Positions 26,892 through 36,093 of a DNA stretch of 64,000 bases are shown here, one piece after another. This DNA comes from Candidatus Thorarchaeota archaeon (lineage in GTDB: Archaea > Asgardarchaeota > Thorarchaeia > Thorarchaeales > Thorarchaeaceae). Below the pieces are notes generated by a model. That model had not been told where the DNA came from, did not search any database, and saw nothing but the letters and a program-made list of their open reading frames with translations. The position numbers were made by a program, and so were the translations under genes. The DNA lies in the NCBI GenBank assembly GCA_003345545.1, contig PRDH01000003.1, positions 17,413 to 81,412 of the forward strand, written 5' to 3'. How positions within the stretch are numbered: position 1 is the stretch's first letter; every line of letters starts with the position of its first letter.

Positions 26892-27074
26892 CCGGATATC
26901 CCACTTAGATCAGTCATTTCGGACTGAGTTGAATCACACCTAGAACGCACTCTCTCTCTCCCTCTAATAGATTGTGGCGCAACAAGATTGTCCACCTCTA
27001 TTGGCGAAGAGTCCAACCCTAAGAGATAATAGCAGAGAACACATCAGATGCTCTAGTGCGGGAGATAGGACACG

Positions 27075-27992
27075 ATGTCGAGAACTGACCTCTTTTCAAG
27101 ATATACACAGCTATACGCCAAGGCTCAGGCAAGGGAGATTGTCCCCGCAGGACCATTTGTGCGGCAGCTGACAGATATTCCTCGAAAGCAGTACGACGTG
27201 GGACTATTCTTCAGACCAACACGGACTACCCGAACTGCTCAGCTCTACATCGGCAATCCGATTCCAAGTGAGATATGCGAGCAGGAAGGTTTCTTGGAAA
27301 CCGATGATGCAACCTATCTAAGCAGAACCCTCCTCTCAAAATTCCGGACTCTTGACTTCCTGAGAGTGGTGATCTCTGCTGGAGGAGTGTGTGAGAGCAA
27401 GCAGGAGCGTGTGGATTTTTTAAAGACAGGACAGCGTGTAATTGATGTGATATTGAGGAAGCTGCGTAACGTCATGCATTTGGCTGAGTTTGGGCCCTTT
27501 CGATTTGATAGATGTGTCAAGACATTGAACGAATTCCTTGTAACAGATTTGAAGATGGATGATGTCTCTGTCGAGGCTGCTTCAATCCCGTTTACCGTCG
27601 CAAACCCTCAATACATTCTTCTAGCAGATAATGACCTGATCGTCATCGATGATGAGCCACGAGTTCCGCAAGGGGAATTCTTCCTTGTCGGGGGCCTAGG
27701 ATATACGTTCGACAAGACCGAGGGCGCTGTGAGTGAAGCGCGTCTGTTCAGGTCGACAACAGACTTAAGCCCCCAGGGAATTGATGAGGCCTACATTGAT
27801 AGAATGATCTCGAGAATAACAGAAGACTTTCAGAATAGTCTGCACTCGCTTGTTTTCGCAGACGTCTGGAAGAAGGGCAGCGCAAAACCGATAGGAGTCA
27901 ACTTCGGAGGCGACCTTCTTGTGAAGGCAGAGCCAAGCAGTGAAATATGGGCAGGCGTCTTTGAAGTATATGTGAAGTCACCTAAAGCATAA
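27075..27992 (+). CDS. uncharacterised soluble protein, 305 aa
   Basis: Not recognised. ATG 27075 follows GGGAGATAGG. The protein is soluble, mixed alpha/beta, without signal, membrane segment, Cys motif or P-loop. A helical N-terminal third (FSRYTQLYAKAQAREI) is followed by strand-rich parts such as YDVGLFFRP and QYILLADNDLIVIDDEP. Codon choice looks like its neighbours. The stop overlaps the end of the convergent membrane-protein gene by 11 bases. A CT-rich tract (26950-26965) and a weak TATA-like GATAATAG (about 27028) are all I see in the 183-base gap before it. Confidence 0.6.
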   Translation: MSRTDLFSRYTQLYAKAQAREIVPAGPFVRQLTDIPRKQYDVGLFFRPTRTTRTAQLYIGNPIPSEICEQEGFLETDDATYLSRTLLSKFRTLDFLRVVISAGGVCESKQERVDFLKTGQRVIDVILRKLRNVMHLAEFGPFRFDRCVKTLNEFLVTDLKMDDVSVEAASIPFTVANPQYILLADNDLIVIDDEPRVPQGEFFLVGGLGYTFDKTEGAVSEARLFRSTTDLSPQGIDEAYIDRMISRITEDFQNSLHSLVFADVWKKGSAKPIGVNFGGDLLVKAEPSSEIWAGVFEVYVKSPKA

Positions 27993-29571
27993 GGATATCA
28001 AATGCATCTATTGCCATGAACACTGCTCTAAAGGCGTATATTCTGAATGTGTAAGATGCCGCTCCCTCTACCATTCCATCAATCGCATTTCGCAAGATGG
28101 AAAGCGAATTAGAGCCGGAGGTGTCCAATAACGACGCAAGACTATCTAGGGTCAAGTAGTGGACACCATTCCCAGCAGCCAATGCTACATCATTGACAAG
28201 AACATCAAGAGACCCATAGATGTTGTCAGGCCTTCCAGAGACATCGGTAGCATTGCCGACATTCCCTAGGCGCATGGACCAGCGAGATCCCAGCCGTGCT
28301 ATCGAACTTGAATACGAATGAACAAGGTATTCACCTACATCGCCCTGCATCTCAAATGAAAAACGCGAGCGTTCACAAAGAACTGTGTAGTCGTCCCACA
28401 TGCCCATTGTAGGGACAGTCAGACCACACAATCTCATCGTCAATGTATCGCCATCCTGAGTGTCATCAACAACGAAGGGCTCCACCAAGACGCCAGCTTC
28501 CACTCCAGAAGAAACAATATCCGCATGCAACTGTGTTGCCTCATACTCTATAGCATTCAGGTCGACTGAGTACAGCGAAGTCCTCATGAGCCCGCTAAAT
28601 CCAATAAGATCGAGACTTCGAGTTTCAACCATTAGTGCCTGCCACTCCGGCCTTGAAAGAGTCATGTCAAAAATAATGCTGAGAGGCATATTGGCAATGT
28701 TTGCCAAAGTCACGTTCATCAGGTACGATAGCGATACTCTGTGATTCCTGTAGATGTCCTCAATCAGCTCAGTTGTGGCTAGAGCAGAGGAAGGATTCTC
28801 AGCAAGCACTTCACGACCAGGTGTGAGTGTGATGGAATATGAGATTTCAGTTTGGTTGATTTCCACCAACCAATCGCGTAATCTAGACCACGATAGCGTA
28901 TCGTTTTCGAGAACTCTAAAGTCGAGATTGAAGGAATTAGCGGATATGTTGGAGAGCAACTCCGTGGTTGGCAAGATATCTCGATATGGGTAATCGAAAC
29001 TCGACAGAGGCATACTTAGGGCGATCTGGGGAACTTGCTCTACGCTTGAAACAGCAATAGGATTCTGCCCCATCAATACAATAGATACAGGGAATGTCAG
29101 ACCTAGCAAATTGAGTAGCAAGATGTATGCCAGTCCTTTCTTTCCTGCCTGTCTAAGGCTGCTTTTGGGGCGGAATCGGCCCAAGAGGAAGATGACGGCT
29201 GCTGCGATGATATTGAGCAATAGGCAGATCACGAATCCTCTGATAAGACTAGACAACACACCGAAAAAAACTGAACAGATCACCAGGAAGACAAAATTCC
29301 AAGCAGCAATGCGTTCGCGATAATATGCAAGCGTCATCAGGGGGAGAAAGATCATCAAGGGAAGGATATAGAGGACGATCGGCAGCGAATCAACAAGCCC
29401 TACACCACTCAGGGTCATGCTCAATGTCACCGATAACATCACATAAAGAATAAGAATCACATTCACTGCCAAAACCATTGTAACGAAGAGATGCAGAAAT
29501 CTATCATATCTCGTTGCGTAATTTATCTTTCTTCTAGCGCCTCTGCGTGCCTCGAGAATCTTGCTCATCAT
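27982..29571 (-). CDS. membrane protein with six N-terminal helices and a large external domain
   Basis: About 529 residues from ATG 29571 (the frame is open to 29637 but the first part is atypical). A basic N-terminus (ARRGARRKINYATRYDRF) precedes about five or six membrane helices (residues 25-190). The remaining 340 residues are polar, strand-rich, with sequons, and read as an extracellular domain; a final hydrophobic stretch (YTFRIYAFRAVFMAI) ends the chain. No family recognised. It is divergent from the geranylgeranyl reductase gene (118-base gap) and convergent with the 305-aa gene. Confidence 0.65.
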   Translation of the reverse strand: MMSKILEARRGARRKINYATRYDRFLHLFVTMVLAVNVILILYVMLSVTLSMTLSGVGLVDSLPIVLYILPLMIFLPLMTLAYYRERIAAWNFVFLVICSVFFGVLSSLIRGFVICLLLNIIAAAVIFLLGRFRPKSSLRQAGKKGLAYILLLNLLGLTFPVSIVLMGQNPIAVSSVEQVPQIALSMPLSSFDYPYRDILPTTELLSNISANSFNLDFRVLENDTLSWSRLRDWLVEINQTEISYSITLTPGREVLAENPSSALATTELIEDIYRNHRVSLSYLMNVTLANIANMPLSIIFDMTLSRPEWQALMVETRSLDLIGFSGLMRTSLYSVDLNAIEYEATQLHADIVSSGVEAGVLVEPFVVDDTQDGDTLTMRLCGLTVPTMGMWDDYTVLCERSRFSFEMQGDVGEYLVHSYSSSIARLGSRWSMRLGNVGNATDVSGRPDNIYGSLDVLVNDVALAAGNGVHYLTLDSLASLLDTSGSNSLSILRNAIDGMVEGAASYTFRIYAFRAVFMAIDAFDILML

Positions 29572-29689
29572 TAGTTCCCACAAAATCAGAACTCTCCAGA
29601 TAAGGTTAGGGTACGTAGATAAATGAACGAAACACACCCAACCGTTAAGATGAAGTGGATGTCATGAGTCCCATTACTGGTCATTCCTC

Positions 29690-30883
29690 ATGTTTGATGT
29701 AGCGGTTATTGGTGCGGGTCCCGCAGGATCCACAGCCTCGCGATACTTGGCAAAGCAAGGGCTGAAGGTGTGCATCATAGACAAAGATACATTTCCGAGG
29801 AACAAACCCTGTGGGGGTGGATTCGCACAAGGGCTCTTGGATGATTTCCCCTATCTGAAGAAGAGAGCAGATGAGTTTCTCAAGGGCATCGCTAGACTGG
29901 GCATTCTACACTCTCCGAATCTACATATCGCGCTCTCGGGCAAAGTGGAAATGGCCATGACGTTGAGAACTGATTTTGACAATGTGCTTCTTGAGAGCGC
30001 TCTGGAGCAGGGTGCAGCTTCTTACATTGGTTCGCGGGCAAGGCACATTACAATTAGACCAGGTTCTTCAAAGGTCGAGCTCGCCAATGGTAACTCCATT
30101 AAGTCATGCATGATTGTTGGAGCAGACGGAGTTTCCAGCATCGTTGCACGTGAGTCAGGCCTTCAGCGTAGCTGGCCCAAGAGCAAAATAACTGCTTGCC
30201 GTGTTGCCGAGGTGCCAGCTAAGCAGGACGAAATCATTGACAGATACACAGAAGACCTGCAATACCATTTCTATGCCAGCTTTGGCGGACTACCAGGATA
30301 TGGATGGATCTTTCCAAAACGAGAAACAATCAATGTAGGTCTAGGAATCGTTGGCGCTCATGCACGTGGACTACCTACAATATTCGAAACATTTGTTCGG
30401 TATCTAAAGAGTGAGAATCTTCTCGCGAGAGATGCAGACCTCTCATCAGTCAGGGGAGCTCTTGTCCCAACAGGGGGACCTGCGAAGAAGACAGTCAGCG
30501 ACGGCTGCCTTATTGTCGGAGATGCGGCAGGTATGGTAGACCCCCTGACTGGAGGAGGAATTGCCTATGCCATGAGGGCTGGTCGTCATGCATCGAGAGC
30601 GATTGCTACTGCTTTCGACAATGGGCTGGAGCATGAAACTCTCTTGAAGTACGAGCAGTCATGGAAGAACGATTTTGGAAAGGACTTCAAGGGTCACTTG
30701 CTTGCACAGAAGGTCATCACGAGCCCCTTTACAGACCTGTTCTTTGAGATAGGGCGACGTGATGAACTGATTCAAAAGATGGTGTCTGAGTCCATGGATA
30801 ATTCCTCTAAAAGCAAAATCGATACAAGGAACTTGGTCCTGCGAACTCTACTTGTCTGTCTACGCGGAGCCCTAGGGATATAG
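29690..30883 (+). CDS. geranylgeranyl reductase family flavoprotein
   Basis: 397 residues. The FAD-binding Rossmann motif starts at residue 5 (VAVIGAGPAGSTASRYLA), followed by PRNKPCGGGF (the conserved CGGG of the GGR family), the VGADGVSS motif, and GDAAGMVDPLTGGGIAYAM (about 277), the second FAD site. The enzyme saturates the isoprenoid chains of archaeal membrane lipids, or reduces related prenyl groups, using a reduced cofactor. No strong ribosome-binding site precedes ATG 29690. It is followed 100 bases later by an acyl-CoA ligase, same strand, with its own TATA-like element (CTATAAG near 30905). Confidence 0.9.
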   Translation: MFDVAVIGAGPAGSTASRYLAKQGLKVCIIDKDTFPRNKPCGGGFAQGLLDDFPYLKKRADEFLKGIARLGILHSPNLHIALSGKVEMAMTLRTDFDNVLLESALEQGAASYIGSRARHITIRPGSSKVELANGNSIKSCMIVGADGVSSIVARESGLQRSWPKSKITACRVAEVPAKQDEIIDRYTEDLQYHFYASFGGLPGYGWIFPKRETINVGLGIVGAHARGLPTIFETFVRYLKSENLLARDADLSSVRGALVPTGGPAKKTVSDGCLIVGDAAGMVDPLTGGGIAYAMRAGRHASRAIATAFDNGLEHETLLKYEQSWKNDFGKDFKGHLLAQKVITSPFTDLFFEIGRRDELIQKMVSESMDNSSKSKIDTRNLVLRTLLVCLRGALGI

Positions 30884-30982
30884 AGGAATTGCCGTTGTCG
30901 AGAATCTATAAGAAGGAATAAATGATGGTACTCGCCTGTAATTGCATTCCGTTTCTCAAAATGCAAGAGAGGCGACTAAGCT

Positions 30983-32656
30983 TTGGAAAGACCATGGTAC
31001 AAAAATTACGTTGAAGGTACTCCAAGAGAGATTAAGATTCCCGAAGGACCGCTTTGGAGAGGTCTCGATGATGCAGTCAAGAATTATCCTGATAACATCG
31101 CGCTCTTTTTTGAAGGAGTCAAAATCACATATCGCGAACTAGGAGAGCTTGTAGATAGAGCAGCAAATGGCTTCGCGAAGTTGGGAGTGAAGAAGGGGGA
31201 CTCTGTGGCAATCATGCTCATCAACTGTCCCCAGTTCGTGATATCATACTTTGGTGTACTGAAGTGTGGAGCAATAGTCACGCCAGTGAATCCCTTGGCT
31301 GTGCCCAAAGAATTGAGAATCTACCTGCAGGATACAAAGGCCAAGGTCATTGTTGTTCTTAATTTCTTCTACGGAGTCGTTGAGGCTGTACGTGCAGAGT
31401 CAAGCATTGAGAAGGTCATAGTCGCTGCCGGGTGGGACATGATGTCCAAGATCAAACAGATTCTGGCACCCAAGACCGTCTACAAGAAAGAGATGAAGCA
31501 TGTTCCTCCGCTTCGCGAAGGGGACATTCTCTGGAATGATTTCATCACGAGTGCAGTCCCGGAACCACCAGAAGTCAAGATAGATCCAGCTAAGGATATC
31601 GCAGTCTATCAGTTTACCGGTGGAACAACGGGAATCCCGAAGGCCGCAATGCTTACCCATAACAATCTGAAGGCAAATTGCGAGCAGTGCGGAGCATGGA
31701 TGGAGTGGATGGCTGAGCGTGGAAAAGAATCGTTTATTGCTGCACTTCCGCTTCAACATATTTTCGGACAGACAATCTCCATGAACTTGGCAATTGCCTG
31801 GGGGAGCACAATAATCTTGGTGCCAAATGCTAGGGACATTAAGCACCTCCTAGAACTCATACACAAACAACGACCAACATTCTTCCCAACAGTATCGACA
31901 CTAGCCATTGCCATATACAGTCATCCTGATGCCAAGAAATACGATTTGACTTCACTGAAACTCTCTATTGCAGGCGCGATGGCATTACCGCCCGAGGTGA
32001 CACGAAGATTCGAGGAAGTCACAAACTCAATCATCATTGAAGGCTACGGGCTAAGTGAGGCTAGTCCTGTCACACACGCCAATCCGCTGGATAAGAAAAC
32101 AAGGAGAATTGGTTCAATTGGTCTGCCATTCCCAAGTACAGACTGCAAGATTGTTGATCTAGATGATCGGTCAAAGGACTTGCCAGTTGGAGAGGTTGGA
32201 GAGCTTGCTGTGAAAGGGCCCCAGATAATGAAAGGGTATCACAACCGTCCCGATGAAACCGCTGATGTCCTTTCAAAGGATGGATGGCTGTACACAGGAG
32301 ACATCGCCAAACTCGACAAGGATGGGTGGACATATATCGTTGACCGCAAGAAGGACCTAATCAATGCGAGTGGCTTCAAGGTTTGGCCTAATGAAGTCGA
32401 AGAAGTCCTCTTCGAACATCCGAAGGTACGCGAGGCTGCGGTCATCGGTATTCCTGACGAAACAAGAGGAGAAACCGTCAGGGCATTTGTCGTACTACAA
32501 CCCGGCCAGACTGCCACAGTTGATGAAATCAGGGCATTCTGCAAGGAGAAGATGTCCGCATACAAAGTACCCACTCATGTTGAATTTGTTGAGTTCCTAC
32601 CCAAAACGCAGGTAGGCAAAATCCTACGAAGAGAGCTTCGCGGAACGAAAGAATAA
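30983..32656 (+). CDS. AMP-forming acyl-CoA ligase (long-chain fatty acid type)
   Basis: 557 residues. All the acyl-adenylate motifs are present: FTGGTTGIPKAAML (about 211), EGYGLSEASPV (about 353), GWLYTGDIAKLD (about 433), DRKKDLINASGFKVWP (hinge) and the catalytic Lys in KTQVGKILRREL (about 540). It activates a carboxylate, most like FadD-type long-chain fatty acids, as acyl-AMP then acyl-CoA. The TTG start at 30983 follows GAGAGG by about 11 bases. Substrate chain length is inferred. It ends in a hairpin shared with the convergent PRTase gene. Confidence 0.92.
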   Translation: MERPWYKNYVEGTPREIKIPEGPLWRGLDDAVKNYPDNIALFFEGVKITYRELGELVDRAANGFAKLGVKKGDSVAIMLINCPQFVISYFGVLKCGAIVTPVNPLAVPKELRIYLQDTKAKVIVVLNFFYGVVEAVRAESSIEKVIVAAGWDMMSKIKQILAPKTVYKKEMKHVPPLREGDILWNDFITSAVPEPPEVKIDPAKDIAVYQFTGGTTGIPKAAMLTHNNLKANCEQCGAWMEWMAERGKESFIAALPLQHIFGQTISMNLAIAWGSTIILVPNARDIKHLLELIHKQRPTFFPTVSTLAIAIYSHPDAKKYDLTSLKLSIAGAMALPPEVTRRFEEVTNSIIIEGYGLSEASPVTHANPLDKKTRRIGSIGLPFPSTDCKIVDLDDRSKDLPVGEVGELAVKGPQIMKGYHNRPDETADVLSKDGWLYTGDIAKLDKDGWTYIVDRKKDLINASGFKVWPNEVEEVLFEHPKVREAAVIGIPDETRGETVRAFVVLQPGQTATVDEIRAFCKEKMSAYKVPTHVEFVEFLPKTQVGKILRRELRGTKE

Positions 32657-32665
32657 ACAAATTGT

Positions 32666-32698
32666 GAGCCGGAAGGCATCCAGAGCTCTTCCGGTCTC
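32666..32698. terminator. hairpin between convergent genes
   Basis: GAGCCGGAAG (32666-32675) pairs with CTTCCGGTCTC (32688-32698), a 10-bp stem with one bulged T and a 12-base loop, followed by a pyrimidine-rich tract. It lies exactly between the stops of two convergent genes and could end transcripts from the left. Confidence 0.4.
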
Positions 32699-32710
32699 AT
32701 TCTCTCTTCT

Positions 32711-33271
32711 TCACTCACTCGATTGAAAAGAATCTGTTTCAAAATCCTCTATGAGGGCTTGAACTTCGGGCCTTCCCAGCAATTTCCGCCGGGTTTCAGA
32801 CATGTTATTGATAACACATGCGATGCCAACGACTGATGCACCCACACTTTCTACGAATTTCTTGACCGCCAGTACGGTGGTACCTTGTCGTAACCAGTCA
32901 TCCACAATGACTACCCGATCACCAGGGTCTATAGATTCCGAAACGATTGTCAGTTTTCTATCAGCATATCGACTGAAAGGAAACACCTCTACTTGTCGAT
33001 CATAGTCATCAGGAATGTAGAATATTGAACGTGCAGGAACGATTCCGCAGCCCATGTAGTAGGCGATAGCACTGCCCAAAGCGATACCACGTTGTTCAAT
33101 GCCAATTACCTTGTTTGGCTTTACCTCTAGTAGCGGTTTTGCAAGTTCTACAACTGCTTGGTGGAACACATCGGGATGCTCAAGCAGCCTGCTGATATCG
33201 CAAACTGCCTTTCCAGGGGTTGGCCAGTCCTTGATCACCTCAACGTAGTTTCTAAAATCCATGTCAGCCAT
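32711..33271 (-). CDS. adenine-phosphoribosyltransferase-like enzyme
   Basis: About 186 residues from ATG 33271 (GGAG just upstream; 33262 is an alternative, and the frame is open to 33301). The N-terminus resembles Apt (VIKDWPTPGKAVCDISRLL), with the GIEQRGIALGSAIAY helix and the PRPP loop RVVIVDDWLRQGTTVLA. The loop reads DDWLRQGTT instead of the common DDLLATGGT, so the base specificity may differ from adenine. It salvages a purine or related base using PRPP in the cytosol. A TATA-like GATTAAG (about 33310) is close upstream. It is divergent from the GTPase gene. Confidence 0.82.
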   Translation of the reverse strand: MADMDFRNYVEVIKDWPTPGKAVCDISRLLEHPDVFHQAVVELAKPLLEVKPNKVIGIEQRGIALGSAIAYYMGCGIVPARSIFYIPDDYDRQVEVFPFSRYADRKLTIVSESIDPGDRVVIVDDWLRQGTTVLAVKKFVESVGASVVGIACVINNMSETRRKLLGRPEVQALIEDFETDSFQSSE

Positions 33272-33404
33272 CGCTCCGTTGTCAGAGCCATCTCCAAGCA
33301 AGACTTAATCCTTTCGTTACTGATGTGAATCGCAGCTTTTCCGATACCAGACGCGAAACAGTTAATTTGCGAAATCTATTATTCTAGATTGGGAGTCTGG
33401 TCAT

Positions 33405-34748
33405 TTGATAGTACCCGGAACAACTATCTCACTTACGCTGATGCCCACGTATATCGAGGTAAGAGACAAAGGCGTTATCAAAAAGAAAATACCACTGAAA
33501 GCTAGGTCCTTTGAAGATATTTCACTGGAGCTCCAGAAGTACTTCAGATATCTGAGCAAACGACTTGCGCCTGGAGTACTGGATGAAACACTAGTCAGAA
33601 TCGGTCTCCCCAGAGCTCGAAGGATTCTCCATGAGCCTGAACCTGAGCCTGAATCAACCATCGAAGAACCTGTCATTGAAGCTGCCAAAGCACCAAGCGC
33701 ACCACAGAGATTCGAGGAACCTCCAGCAGAAACAAAGGAACATCCCAAAAAGAAAGGCAGGAAGAAGGGCACGAAGGAAAAGGCTGCAGTTCCTCCTACG
33801 CAGAGCCAGGGTACTAGTGCCGATGAGAAGGGAGTGATTCTGTCAAAGGACTTCGATGATATAGCAGATGCTCTTGAGGCAGTCGAAGCACTGAGTGACT
33901 CGTTTATGGCTGGGGCCAAGGAGCCCCATAGGAATGAAAAACAGGCACAAATCAGTATCAATGTTGAGGGACAGGAGGAAATCGTCGCCTCTGGAAGCAC
34001 GTATGTCCGAGCACCTGAAAACGTAAGAGGACCGGAAAAAGAGACTGTCACAACAGAAGAACCGGAGTTTGTTGAGATTGTTGCTGAAACCATTGGTGAA
34101 GAGATACTCCCAAAGGCAGCAGAAGAAATATCGCTCCCTGTCACGCCTGCTCATCAGATAAAGCCGATTACAGAATGCAAAGCCCTACTTCTGGGAGAAA
34201 CAGGAGTTGGCAAACGATGCCTGAGTGCCAAGGCTGGGATTATGTCGCTTGTTATTAACGAAGAAACGAATGAGGTATCCCCATATATCTATAACAGAGT
34301 CTTCGAAGGCGCGAACCACAGAATCAGTCTGAATACTTGGTCATTTGACCTGGCAGTGAAATCCAAACTGCCGAGGAAGGAGTTCTATTCTAATGCCCAA
34401 GTGATAATCGTCGTCTACGCCGCGTCCGATCGATGGTCCTTCGAAAGCATAGATTTCTGGCTAAGAGAAGCGTCAATTTCATGTGAAAACAACTTGCCAA
34501 TTGTAATTGTTGGAAACAAAATTGACCTGCGTACAGAAGGCGGAGATGATTCAGGCGAGGAGCACGTGAGCCACGAAGAAGGATTTCAATTCGCTGAAGA
34601 ATTAGCAAAGAGGTTTTCTACGAGGCAGGGGCTCCATCCCGTGGCCTTCATTGAAACATCATGCTTGACAGGGGAGAATATAGAGAGCGTATTCAAGACT
34701 GCTGCAGGCCTCTTCGAGAACAGCCTACAAAAGCTGACCGCGCAGTAA
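33405..34748 (+). CDS. Ras/Rab-like small GTPase domain with long N-terminal extension, degenerate motifs
   Basis: 447 residues. Residues 1-75 form a small basic domain; 76-255 are Pro/Glu/Lys-rich and probably disordered; 256-440 are a Rab/Ras-like fold. G1 is at 264-271 (GETGVGKR), with Arg where Mg-binding Ser/Thr should be. G3 DTAGQ is replaced (LNTWSFDLA); the surrounding pattern to VIIVVYAASDRWSFESI is retained. G4 is intact (VGNKIDL, 369-375) and G5 is ETSCLTGEN. Nucleotide may bind but normal hydrolysis looks unlikely, so this is probably a pseudo-GTPase or atypical switch. TTG 33405 has GGGAG nine bases upstream. Small-GTPase expansions are typical of Asgard archaea. There is no lipidation motif. 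Confidence 0.85.
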   Translation: MIVPGTTISLTLMPTYIEVRDKGVIKKKIPLKARSFEDISLELQKYFRYLSKRLAPGVLDETLVRIGLPRARRILHEPEPEPESTIEEPVIEAAKAPSAPQRFEEPPAETKEHPKKKGRKKGTKEKAAVPPTQSQGTSADEKGVILSKDFDDIADALEAVEALSDSFMAGAKEPHRNEKQAQISINVEGQEEIVASGSTYVRAPENVRGPEKETVTTEEPEFVEIVAETIGEEILPKAAEEISLPVTPAHQIKPITECKALLLGETGVGKRCLSAKAGIMSLVINEETNEVSPYIYNRVFEGANHRISLNTWSFDLAVKSKLPRKEFYSNAQVIIVVYAASDRWSFESIDFWLREASISCENNLPIVIVGNKIDLRTEGGDDSGEEHVSHEEGFQFAEELAKRFSTRQGLHPVAFIETSCLTGENIESVFKTAAGLFENSLQKLTAQ

Positions 34749-34841
34749 GGCTTCAAAAGCGCCACTGACTCAGAGAATTCATATAGTCGTCAGGCATGAC
34801 TATCAACGAACTAGACTCACTCCGAGATATCTAGCGCAGAG

Positions 34842-35160
34842 ATGGTGACGGAATTCGACAGAATTTTGTGAGAGCTGTGGCAAGGAAATGGATCCAATTG
34901 GGTCAGCCATCAGTCTAGAGGACAATTTCATCAACGATACTCGGCAAAGTCTTCACATTTGCACAGAATGCTTCAAGAAGCGTTTCAAGATAGTCACTAA
35001 AAAGAGCAGCGGTTATGGTGGTACCATCTATGAACTTGAAGAGCGCTCAACTCCAAGATTCGGATTGGGAAGTCAATCATTCAGTTGCCTGAAGTGCAAT
35101 TGGGTATCCTGGAATGAGGAAGGATTGAGAGCTCATATACGTAGATGTCATCCGCAGTGA
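34842..35160 (+). pseudogene. zinc-ribbon plus C2H2-like protein with a one-base frameshift
   Basis: From ATG 34842 the frame reads MVTEFDRIL then TGA. One base later (a T run at 34863-34866) the other frame reads FCESCGKEMDPIGSAIS and continues unbroken to TGA 35160 (the in-frame ATG at 34888 would start after the first Cys pair). Joined, the parts give a 106-residue protein: CESC paired with CTEC (ICTECFKKRF) as one zinc site, and a C-terminal CLKCNW--(x)--HIRRCH finger. A single missing T in the run restores everything, so a sequencing indel is as likely as decay. Its stop touches the stop of the convergent membrane-protein gene. Confidence 0.6.
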
Positions 35161-35787
35161 CTATCGATTCACTGCAAACTGACTGTTGTCTCTTATTATC
35201 TCATGACCTGATATTTTCAGACCAGGAATTCTTCGTGCAGCGCTCTCTAGCATTCCCATTCTGTATGTGGCAGTTCTTGGGCCCAGACCGTGAAGCCAGT
35301 CCAGTTGAGCCATATCGAGTTTCTTATTGGCAGAAAAATACACTTTTAGGTCCTCTGCTATTGCGCGGGACCTCTCTAGCATTGCTGCAGTGAGTCCGAT
35401 ACCAGGTGCAGCAAAACTGAGCAGTACCCAGATGAGGATCAGCGGATCAGCACCGAATTCTGCAGAGAAGAAAGCGAATCCAAAAAAGGTCGGACAAACC
35501 AAAGACAGTATCACAAGGATAAGTGAAATGTGTTGACTGGAGTCATCGCTTCCGAGGCCTGCCATGCCAATGATATCTTGGTCAGGAGGATAGAGGTAGA
35601 CAAGAACACTCCCAGATGTCAATCCAACAATGAGTGCGGATATAATAATTTGAAGCATGTATCCAAGGGTGCGGGTCTGCCATATAAGTGGGAAACTGAG
35701 AAGAGATTGTACAATCAGAGTGCCAGCAATGATCGCAGCACCAACAGCGAAACCCTGCCAGCTGAAGAATTCGTGTTTGTGGGCCAT
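35161..35787 (-). CDS. four-helix membrane protein with basic C-terminal domain
   Basis: About 208 residues from ATG 35787 (the frame is open to 35808). Four membrane helices (residues about 12-135) are followed by a soluble basic tail of about 70 residues with LDWLHGLGPRTATYRMGML. No recognised family. The region 35809-36093 upstream (285 bases) holds no gene I can support, only the TATA-like ATTTATTA near 36031 for the ABC operon. Confidence 0.6.
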   Translation of the reverse strand: MAHKHEFFSWQGFAVGAAIIAGTLIVQSLLSFPLIWQTRTLGYMLQIIISALIVGLTSGSVLVYLYPPDQDIIGMAGLGSDDSSQHISLILVILSLVCPTFFGFAFFSAEFGADPLILIWVLLSFAAPGIGLTAAMLERSRAIAEDLKVYFSANKKLDMAQLDWLHGLGPRTATYRMGMLESAARRIPGLKISGHEIIRDNSQFAVNR

Positions 35788-36093
35788 TATCTCATCAGAC
35801 AAAACCAAGCAGACCTCTTACTATTCTATGGCTATGTAAGTCACTAATGGTGATAAAGTTAACTCATCAATCAAGCCGCTGTCACACCAAATAGCTCACT
35901 CTCATTCTAATGCCCACCTGCATTGTGGAGTTGAAACAATTACACAGATTCGATACGATTCCTACTGCATCGGTTTCGGATACCAGTTGATGCAAGCGGA
36001 ATAGTACAATTCTTGATACTTGGAAGCAGTCATTTATTAGCAACCGCGATACATGTTCCATTGTCGCAGTATGTTTCGTTCGAGCGGGTTGAG

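Noticed and set aside
26950-26965. CT-rich tract (CTCTCTCTCTCCCTCT) as a regulatory repeat
   Set aside because: Short, single occurrence, and not placed as a promoter element of either neighbour.
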